Source: Chrysopilus asiliformis (Eukaryota; Arthropoda; Insecta; Diptera; Rhagionidae). From it: a stretch of 64,000 nt of DNA. Shown here in pieces: positions 56,163 through 64,000 of this stretch (position 1 is its first letter; each line of letters starts with the position of its first letter). A program made the position numbers and the translations under genes. The stretch is from assembly GCA_964034945.1 (NCBI GenBank), contig OZ035960.1, forward strand, positions 52,508,706 to 52,572,705, read 5' to 3'. The notes under the pieces were generated by a model that saw nothing but the letters and a program-made list of their open reading frames with translations, searched no databases and was not told where the DNA came from.

Positions 56163-57449
56163 GGATCTTTCAATAAAAACGCTCGATTTTTAAATATAAA
56201 TAAAACAAGTTGTGTGTAAGATATCCACCCAATTTTTTTTTGTTTGAAAGAATATTTTATGGCATTAAGTATGGAATATAATGTCGTTCAAAATGTCCAC
56301 CGCGGGTTTGCTTGGTGGCATGTATTCGGGAGGTCCAATTTTCGATTACTTTGTCGCATAAATCTGGCAGAATTTGCTGAATGTCGTTCGTTATGTTGGC
56401 ATTGAAGGCATCAATTATTTGCAGTTTATTCGCATACACCTGCGATTTAAGATAGCCCCAAAGGTAGAAGTCTAAAGGCGTTAAATCGCACGATCTCGGT
56501 GGCCGCCGCGCGAGGTAACCATGCCTTCGTGCAGAATGTCCATCAGAAATGCAGAATGTCCATCGTGGCTTGCGCTGTGTGCCATGTAGCGTCGTCTTGT
56601 TGGAACCACATGTTGTCGGTATCCGTATCATCTAGTTTAGGCCACAAGAAGTTACTTATCATCGATCTGTAGCGCTCGCCGTTGAAGGTTATGGCAATGC
56701 CAGTTTCGTTTTGGAACAAGTACGAACCGATGATTCCGCCACAGCAAAATCCGCACCAAACATTGGCTTTCTCGGGATGCATTTGGTGCTGGTGTATCTC
56801 GTGTGGATTGGTATCGCCCCAAATCCGACAATTTTGCTTGTTCACATATCCATTCATCCAAAAATTAGCCTTATCGTAAATATGATTTTTTTTGTCGAAA
56901 TTTGGGTCAACTTCCAACTACTCTAGAGCCCAATCAGCGGACATACGGCGTTGTCTATGGTCGTCTACTTTAAGTTCCTGGGTCAGTTGGATTTTATACG
57001 GGTGCAGACCCAAGTCGCGATGCAAAATTCGCCAAGTTGGAGTCACAGAAAGGCCAAGTTCTTGTGAACGGCGAGAAATTGACTGCCTCGAGTTTTCCCG
57101 TATATAGCAGCGATGTTTTCAACAGACCTTGCGTTTCGGTGACGTATGGGTGTTGGCTGATTACTTATCGAACCGGTTGACTCGAATTTGGCCACCAAAC
57201 GTCGAATAGTCGACTCAGCAGGGCGATTGTGGCTAGGATAAAAATCACGTAATGTGCGGAACGTTTCTCGAACGGAGCACTGATTTTGAAAATAAAATTT
57301 GATGATTTGCACACGTTGATCAACGCCATAACCTTCCATTGTGATTTGCCATGCACTACTGAACAATTCACAACAAATTTGACAGATGTTGCTTTAACAA
57401 CATGGCCGCTATAATCTAACAAACTTCGAACGTTCTTAGTTAGAGACCC
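56163..57449 (-). mobile_element. Near full-length degraded mariner-superfamily element, 1.29 kb
   Basis: Inverted imperfect ends GGATCTTTCAATAAAAACGC and the complement of GAACGTTCTTAGTTAGAGACCC; TA lies next to both. Length fits a complete mariner. The transposase gene is on the minus strand with several frame breaks. Confidence 0.9.
56257..57339 (-). pseudogene. Degraded mariner transposase gene
   Basis: Starts MEGYGVDQRVQIIKFYFQNQ with a helix-turn-helix region (FRTLRDFYPS, STIRRLVAKFESTGS). A new frame then gives the middle part (FWMNGYVNKQNCRIWGDTNP, VWCGFCCGGIIGSYLFQNET, MWFQQDDATWHTAQATMDIL), including the box of the second catalytic aspartate. After a small repeated CAGAATGTCCATC (near 56533 and 56551) the frame changes again into RRPPRSCDLTPLDFYLWGYL (third aspartate) and ends near TRGGHFERHY. 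The first aspartate region reads IYDKANFWMNG instead of the expected SDEAHFWLNG. At least two frameshifts make it inactive. Confidence 0.93.
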
Positions 57450-57454
57450 TTTAG

Positions 57455-60140
57455 TAGATAATGTTGAAATTTATTCATTTAAAATTTGGATAGTATGTAG
57501 TCTAATAGCCTTAGTACCAATTATCGAGATCATAGCTTTCTTTGGCAACTATGACTCTTTTAATAGTCGGTGGTATAAAACTTGACACCAAAAAAAATTT
57601 CGCTTGCGACATATTGACTAATTGTAAAATTTTATTATTTAAAACATATGTCTTACTTAAAACATGTGCTTTCAGCGCGCTTTTTCTACCTGTTTTCTCA
57701 AAAGTATACTTCGAAAATACCAAACAAAAATTTAAACGTTATTTTTAAAATTTCATGCACAAAAGAATTTGTTTTTATCCGTTAAATAATAAAAACAAAG
57801 GAGCTGCCCCCTGTACGGAATTTCTCCTAGGCTGCATATTGTGTTCGCACGGCCCTGATTGAACTAAAGATCTTTAAGCACTAGAGGTGAAAAAAACTTC
57901 AACAAAAGTGGTCCAAAAAAAAATTCATTGGACGGTAATTTTTGAGTCGAAAAACGTTTGGAGACATTTTAATGATTATAGATTTGAATATCTTTCGATT
58001 GGCCAAAAAAAAAATTGCATCGGCATATTTTTTGTTGTTTGAATTACCTTAGATTCATATTTAATCTACTTAAATTTTCACACGGGTTTTCTATCAGTTT
58101 AACTTTTCTTAAGAAAAAGATTTCCACGGCAAATCTAAGATCGGGCAAAGACAATGAAATAAAGACAAAAAAGAGAAAATGTACTGACAGTGATGTAGGG
58201 GCTAAGAGACAAAGTTAAGCTTTCGGAAAATAAATTGCCTTAGGAAGGATTTGTGGTGTCTAGAGAGACGGTGAAATTTTATCTGGTTATAACCATTTTG
58301 CCTTTTTAGGATGGTCTCTCGAAGCTTCGGTCCTTAATGACTTCCACGTCTTCGTTAATTTATAACCCATTCCTATGTCAAAACAAGTTGAAAATCATGA
58401 AGAACATCTTCCATGATGTAGTAAAAGTTTTTTTTTTCGTGTTGTTTTCCATCCTAACTCTTTTTTTATTTATCTCGTTAATCGGCTCCGCACAACTATA
58501 GGTTAATGTCTTTATATCTACTTGTTGTCATTTTGAGCTAATTTGAATTTTCTTTAATAACATGCATTTTACACATAGATGGATTGTTCTTTTCGGCCCC
58601 TTCCTACCTAATTATTATAATTAAAAATGTAATAAATGTTAATTTTGTGATGACGTTGATTAAAAATTCTACAAAAGTCATTAGGCTTTGTGCAGTTTAT
58701 AACTGGATTTGATAATTTAATTTGGAAATCCTTTCCGGAAATTTACTATAAGCTCTTCTTAACAATTTATGTTTGCTGTCATTCACTCATAATTAACCGC
58801 AGAACATAATCCTCAAGCAGTTCGCATCGCTATATACACTAAATCTTCTCAGCTTTCTGGTATTTGATAAGGCGTTTAAGCTTCATTAGCATTAGACAAT
58901 AAAAAAGGGTGTCAGCGATTAAGGTATATACATATTTTATGATTATGAATGTATAATAAATTCGGCCAGAATAAATGATAATATGAATAATGTAAAAACC
59001 TTCAATCCAGACAGCAGCCACAAACGGGACGTTGTGACGAGAAAATTTCTTCTCTCTCGGAGGCTTACATTCTTAAGGAATCAACTTTTTATCGATTGGA
59101 GTTTTGTCATAAATTTTTCTTGTGTTTTTTCATCCTCACTGCCTGTCTTGATCACTTAACATAATTTTGATTTGTTTGAAATTTAATTTGTGACTCAGAC
59201 CAGAATAATAAAATTTTACCAGAAATTAGTTTTAATTACATTTGTTATAAGTAAGTTAATTTGCAAAATGGTTTTGTATATTCCGCGCTGATTTCGACAA
59301 GCATTGCCAGTATGTGTAATAACCAGAGTGAAGAGTTTGAAATAATGTTGGCTTGATGTGACTGAACTGGAGGCCGGATGGCACGTTGGAAATTCAAGAA
59401 CTTAGCTCGCAGGACGGGGTCAGTTCTTTACATCTTTCTAAATCTCCACTCCGAGGTTCGAATAAATTCGTGCCGAAAGGTTTGGTCCCTTTCTAAAGAG
59501 GAGAGGTAAGGGCGGAGTACTTTTGGACGGAGAGCAGTATTGGAACTTACCGTCTCTTCCTTCACCTGATTTCGCACCTGCCTTAAATCAAAGCGTTCAC
59601 TCAAATATCAACATATTTATAAGCGTGTTTCAAAAATCATAGAAATATTTGATTAGAAACAAATTATTTTTAAATTCGTCTATTAATTGCCTCCTTAGTA
59701 GCCACTTGTCCGTTCGTATTTTGTTTCTCCCAATGAATTTTATCAACTGCAATCAAAATGTAATCAAATGAAGAGCCAATATAATACTTTGCAATGATTT
59801 TTACTTTCTTATACGTAGTGTAATAAAGTAGGTATTTCATGCCTATTCTGGAATCCGAAGTAGCGTAAAGTTTGTTCGATTTATCTTGATTGAACGCAAT
59901 TTGTATTCTTGAATGCGCTGTTCGATTGCGTATGATGTAATGATATTTCTGTGTGATGCGTATACCGATTGAGTGGCGGTTTTTGTTTTAACTAGTTTGG
60001 TTTTATGTTTTAATTTCGAATTCCAGAATATCCATGATTGTTTTGGCTCATGAAAAATGTCGACCTCTTAATTTTGCCTTAAAAACATTTTTCGAGCACT
60101 CCTGAGTCTATTGGAGCAATATTACAAAAATGTCTTTCTG
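57455..60140. other. AT-rich DNA, no gene seen
   Basis: No gene or TIR element recognised. The stretch 59340-59580 is less AT-rich than its surroundings, but I see no coding motif in it. Confidence 0.4.
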
Positions 60141-60147
60141 TCTATTA

Positions 60148-62509
60148 TTCTGTTAGTCTGTTAGTCGGTTAGTCTGTTAGTCTGTTAGTCTGTTAGTCTG
60201 TAAATCTGTTAGTCTGTTAGTCTGTTAGTCTGTTAGTCTGTTAGTCTATTAGTCTGTTAGTCTGTTAGTCTGTTAGTCTGTTAGTCTGTTAGTCTGGTAG
60301 TCTGTTAGTCTGTTAGTCTGTTAGTCTGTTAGGCTGTTAGTCTGTTAGTCTGTTAGTCTGTTAGTCTGTCAGTCTGTTAGTCTGTTAGTCTGTTAGTCTG
60401 TTAGTCTGTTAGTCCGTTAATCTGTTAATCTGTTAGTCTGTTAATCTGTTAATCTGTTAGTCTGTTAGTCTGTTAGTCTGTTAGTCTGTTAGTCTGTTAG
60501 TCTGTTAGTCTGTTAGTCTGTTAGTCTGTTAGTCTGTTAGTCTGTTAGTCTGTTAGTCTGTTAGTCTGTTAGTCTGTTAGTCTGTTAGTCTGTTAGTCTG
60601 TTAGTCTGTTAGTCTGTTAGTCTGTTAGTCTGTTAGTCTGTTAGTCTGTTAGTCTGTTAGTCTGTTAGTCTGTTAGTCTGTTAGTCTGTTAGTCTGTTAG
60701 TCTGTAAATCTGTTAGTCTGTTAGTCTGTTAGTCTGTTAGTCTGTTAGTCTATTAGTCTGTTAGTCTGTTAGTCTGTTAGTCTGTTAGTCTGGTAGTCTG
60801 TTAGTCTGTTAGTCTGTTAGGCTGTTAGTCTGTTAGTCTGTTAGTCTGTTAGTCTGTTAGTCTGTTAGTCTGTTAGTCTGTTAGTCCGTTAATCTGTTAA
60901 TCTGTTAGTCTGTTAATCTGTTAATCTGTTAGTCTGTTAGTCTGTTAGTCTGTTAGTCTGTTAGTCTGTTAGTCTGTTAGTCTGTTAGTCTATTAGTGTG
61001 TTAGTCTGTTAGTCTGTTAGTCTGTTAGTCTGTTAGTCTGTTAGTCTGTTAGTCTGTTAGTCTGTTAGTCTGTTAGTCTGTTAGTCTGTTAGTCTGTTAG
61101 TCTGTTAGTCTGTTAGTCTGTTAGTCTGTTAGTCTGTTAGTCTGTTAGTCTGTTAGTCTGTTAGTCTGTTAGTCTGTTAGTCTGTTAGTCTGTTAGTCTG
61201 TTAGTCTGTTAGTCTGTTAGGCTGTTAGTCTGTTAGTCTGTTAGTCTGTTAGTCTGTCAGTCTGTTAGTCTGTTAGTCTGTTAGTCTGTTAGTCTGTTAG
61301 TCCGTTAATCTGTTAATCTGTTAGTCTGTTAATCTGTTAATCTGTTAGTCTGTTAGTCTGTTAGTCTGTTAGTCTGTTAGTCTGTTAGTCTGTTAGTCTG
61401 TTAGTCTGTTAGTCTGTTAGTCTGTTAGTCTGTTAGTCTGTTAGTCTGTTAGTCTGTTAGTCTGTTAGTCTGTTAGTCTGTTAGTCTGTTAGTCTGTTAG
61501 TCTGTTAGTCTGTTAGTCTGTTAGTCTGTTAGTCTGTTAGTCTGTTAGTCTGTTAGTCTGTTAGTCTGTTAGTCTGTTAGTCTGTTAGTCTGTTAGTCTG
61601 TTAGTCTGTTAGTCTGTTAGTCTGTTAGTCTGTAAATCTGTTAGTCTGTTAGTCTGTTAGTCTGTTAGTCTGTTAGTCTATTAGTCTGTTAGTCTGTTAG
61701 TCTGTTAGTCTGTTAGTCTGGTAGTCTGTTAGTCTGTTAGTCTGTTAGGCTGTTAGTCTGTTAGTCTGTTAGTCTGTTAGTCTGTTAGTCTGTTAGTCTG
61801 TTAGTCTGTTAGTCTGTTAGTCCGTTAATCTGTTAATCTGTTAGTCTGTTAATCTGTTAATCTGTTAGTCTGTTAGTCTGTTAGTCTGTTAGTCTGTTAG
61901 TCTGTTAGTCTGTTAGTCTGTTAGTCTGTTAGTGTGTTAGTCTGTTAGTCTGTTAGTCTGTTAGTCTGTTAGTCTGTTAGTCTGTTAGTCTGTTAGTCTG
62001 TTAGTCTGTTAGTCTGTTAGTCTGTTAGTCTGTTAGTCTGTTAGTCTGTTAGTCTGTTAGTCTGTTAGTCTGTTAGTCTGTTAGTCTGTTAGTCTGTTAG
62101 TCTGTTAGTCTGTTAGTCTGTTAGTCTGTTAGTCTGTTAGTCTGTTAGTCTGTTAGTCTGTTAGTCTGTTAATCTGTTAGTCCGTTAGTCCGTTAGTCTG
62201 TTAGTCTGTTAGTCTGTTAGTCTGTTAGTCTGTTAGTCTGTTAGTCTGTTAGTCTGTTAGTCTGTTAGTCTGTTAGTCTGTTAGTCTGTTAGTCTGTTAG
62301 TCTGTTAGTCTGTTAGTCTGTTAGTCTGTTAGTCTGTTAGTCTGTTAGTCTGTTAGTCTGTTAGTCTGTTAGTATGTTAGTCTGTTAGTCTGTTAGTCTG
62401 TTAGTCTGTTAGTCTGTTAGTCTGTTAGTCTGTTAGTCTGTTAGTCTGTTAGTCTGTTAGTCTGTTAGTCTGTTAGTCTGTTAGTCTGTTAGTCTGTTAG
62501 TCTGTTAGT
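60148..62509. repeat. 8-bp satellite/minisatellite TTAGTCTG, about 295 units
   Basis: A 2.36-kb head-to-tail array of the 8-mer TTAGTCTG. Variant units (GTAAATCTG, TCTATTAG, TCTGGTAG, TTAGGCTG, TCCGTTAATC clusters) recur in a fixed order at distances that are multiples of 8 (472, 416, 520; 888, 928, 936). This shows higher-order duplication of blocks of about 400-500 bp arranged as A-B-A'-B'. The last 400 bp are the most uniform. Interruptions change bases but not unit length. Confidence 0.97.
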
Positions 62510-62515
62510 ATAGCA

Positions 62516-62605
62516 TTCAGCACCGAGACAATTTTAAGGAACCGGGTTTCGGTGCTAGAATCTTCGAGAACCGGGTACCCGGTTCTGGAACCGGTGCTGA
62601 AAATG
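62516..62605. repeat. Palindrome-rich AACCGGGTACCCGGTT sequence
   Basis: TTCAGCACCGAGACAATT and GAACCGGGTACCCGGTTCTG, ending CCGGTGCTGAAAATG; TTCAGCACCG and CGGTGCTGAA are inverted ends of a 78-bp unit. A related sequence begins at 63930 and runs off the window. Probably a short TIR element. Confidence 0.55.
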
Positions 62606-63090
62606 TAAAGAAAAAATAAGAAATTACCAGTAAAAAATTGCAATTGCGACATTAAATTTAAACCTATACCACGGAACAATTACTATTATAGAAAGGAAAG
62701 CTCTAACAAAAATTTTTGCGTTGGAAGCGTACATCCGAAAATTACAGTTAAAAAATTCACATTTTGAATGACTGTGGGTGGCATTATAAGAAAACATCAT
62801 ATTTGATTTTTTTTCATCGAGTGTATGACAGCAGAAAGGAGAAGTAACACAGGGACTACATTAGCTTTTATTTCTGGTATACCAGCAAAATTGGTCGCTA
62901 AAAAGCCTGTGTGGACCAATCTGGTTTACCAGTTTTTCTGGTAAGACCGCATTGGTATACCATTTTCGTAGACAGCGCTGGTATACCAGGAGTGGAATTC
63001 CGTAACTTTACTTTTTCTTCTAACTCGAAACAAACGCTTGAAGCAAGTTATGGAATATCACTCCAGATTTTGACATTTCAATTGATTAAA

Positions 63091-63324
63091 ATGGCGGAAA
63101 CGAAATTTTCACGGAGCGAAATTATTAAATTGATAAATATTTTTCGCGAAAAAGAATGGTTGTGGAATTTAAAATCAAATAATTATCGAAGAATTGATTT
63201 GAAAAAAAGAGCATGGGAAAATATTGCCAAAGAATTGAGTTTAACTGTGGAAAGTGTGAAAAAGAAAATGAAAGGAATTCGTTCGTATATCATATTTAGC
63301 TTCGATATCATATTTATCCCGTAA
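63091..63324 (+). pseudogene. MADF/Myb-like DNA-binding protein fragment (Harbinger second gene)
   Basis: Starts MAETKFSRSEIIKLINIFRE and continues KEWLWNLKSNNYRRIDLKKR, AWENIAKELSLTVESVKKKM, KGIRSY. The spacing of the tryptophans and the A-W-x-x-I-A-x-E-L and V-K-x-K-x-x-x-L/I-R-x-x-Y pattern is that of a MADF/Myb-SANT domain, which in Harbinger elements belongs to the accessory protein that binds the ends and helps import the transposase. Reading after about 63287 (IIFSFDIIFIP) is junction sequence, not family sequence. The upstream frame extends to 62911, but the family-like start is 63091. Confidence 0.85.
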
Positions 63325-63450
63325 TGCTAAAAAGGGATTTACCCAATATTGTCTTCGTTTTTTCAAATTTATCAAAAGTTCTTCTTCCTCCAAACATTTT
63401 AAAGCCAATATTTTGGCAATTTTAATTTTCTGTTCGCGGTTTAACGACAT
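63241..63450 (-). pseudogene. Harbinger transposase N-terminal fragment
   Basis: On the minus strand MSLNREQKIKIAKILALKCL continues EEEELLINLKKRRQYWVNPF, then LALRDKYD. The R-R-x-Y-W-V-x-P-F/W motif is the N-terminal signature of Harbinger/HARBI1 transposases, also seen as CWVQSWIPRR at 43006. An upstream in-frame ATG at 63468 is possible. After about 63305 (IEAKYDIRTNSFHFLF) the frame runs antisense into the MADF gene and is not family sequence. Confidence 0.82.
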
Positions 63451-63929
63451 GTCAAAATTCAAAATCATACTGAAATGTCATACCAGAATTGGCCCACGCA
63501 AAAAAAAAACTAGTAGGCTATTATTTTTGGTGAACCAGCTAGTATACCAGAAATAAAACCTAATGTAGTCCCTGTGTAAGACAACAAAACCAATTTCTAT
63601 AGTGTAGTGCTTACTCTAGTGGAAGTTAATGAGGAAAGGTCTTATTTTCCATTCTATATAATAGTTGTTCCCTGCCTATACATAAAAAAACCATTTTAAC
63701 TTTACAGGAAATTTAATATTTTCTGTGAGCGCATATAAATCTATTATATTGTCGTTGTTTTAAAGAGACTTTGTAAAGAAAATGTAATCGGATGGCTTAA
63801 TTTTGCATTAATCTTTTAATTTACAGTTATTATTAACAGAAATATGTACTTACAAATATGTATTTCGTATATATTCAGCAACGAACGAACAGTATTTTGA
63901 TATTTTAGCATGTAAGAAATTGCTTGCTT

Positions 63930-64000
63930 TCAGCACCGAAAACCGGGTAATTTTACCCAATTCAAACCCGGTTTTCGGTTCCAGAAAATGGCCGGGATTC
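63930..64000. repeat. ACCGGGT palindromic repeat, runs off window
   Basis: TTCAGCACCGAAAACCGGGT then AAACCCGGTTTTCGGTTCC; the same TTCAGCACCG start is at 62516. Truncated by the window end. Confidence 0.5.

Larger units (their letters stand above)
62848..63576. mobile_element. PIF/Harbinger deletion derivative with both gene starts
   Basis: CACAGGGACTACATTAGCTT and the complement of AACCTAATGTAGTCCCTGTG are nearly identical inverted ends; the repeat continues through TTTATTTCTGGTATACCAG. TAA flanks both ends (62845-62847, 63577-63579). Two truncated genes converge: a MADF/Myb-like protein on the plus strand (from 63091) and a transposase N-terminus on the minus strand (from 63450). They meet at about 63287-63316, where ATATCATATTTA occurs twice, 6 bp apart. 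This mirrors the two-gene plan of autonomous Harbinger elements with the middle removed. Confidence 0.92.

Noticed and set aside
60148..62509. CRISPR-like or telomeric array
   Set aside because: There are no spacers; it is a simple 8-bp tandem repeat. The unit is not a known telomeric repeat and flies generally lack short telomeric repeats.

Overview
The window looks like nuclear DNA of a dipteran fly, probably a higher (schizophoran) fly with a large, repeat-rich genome. It is very AT-rich with no bacterial gene organisation. It carries many copies of a family resembling the Drosophila INE-1/DINE-1/mini-me elements (TATACCC end, GTCY microsatellite core), several mariner remnants, piggyBac, hAT, PIF/Harbinger and Helitron relics, a tRNA-derived SINE, and a LINE tail ending in a GGTTAGG-type repeat of a sort I associate with fly LINEs. 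The species cannot be fixed from the sequence. I found no convincing host protein-coding gene, rRNA or intact tRNA. The window is best read as intergenic or intronic DNA built almost entirely from layers of transposable elements.

Layout. 0-17 kb: terminal-inverted-repeat (TIR) elements, including a Harbinger-type MITE (394-766), a 625-bp TTA-flanked element (3304-3928), a TAA-flanked element (5913-6199) inserted in a pogo-like fragment, a 15-bp tandem array (6806-7030), a 5'-truncated LINE with a 13-bp target-site duplication (10484-10715) and larger palindromic elements at 11.2-14.9 kb. 16.8-19 kb: three same-orientation DINE-1-like copies and a fourth fragment. 19.2-20.4 kb: a broken piggyBac transposase gene. 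23-34 kb: four small TTAA-flanked piggyBac-type elements, one still encoding a cysteine-rich tail; a hAT element with an 8-bp duplication; a non-autonomous Helitron; a mariner deletion derivative; and a SINE. 34-50 kb: Harbinger MITEs (one hosting a nested DINE-1-like copy), pogo/Tigger-like MITEs, a composite TA element and a Harbinger derivative with transposase remnants. 49.8-55.3 kb: a TIR element encoding a PHD-finger remnant, a MITE nested in a MITE, and a 9-bp-TSD element nested in a TA element. 56-57.5 kb: a nearly full-length but broken mariner. 60.1-62.5 kb: a 2.36-kb array of the 8-mer TTAGTCTG with higher-order structure. 62.8-63.6 kb: a Harbinger deletion derivative keeping the starts of both of its convergent genes.

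How it fits together. At least nine elements have TIRs and 3-bp TAA/TTA duplications typical of PIF/Harbinger, and two of them carry fragments of Harbinger proteins. Four elements use TTAA and share the piggyBac preference, and a degraded piggyBac gene lies in the same window. Most short elements therefore look like internal-deletion derivatives of autonomous elements. Nesting (DINE-1-like in Harbinger MITE; MITE in MITE; 9-bp-TSD element in TA element; Harbinger MITE in pogo fragment) gives a relative insertion order. No single novel operational system was found; the interest lies in element structure and derivation.
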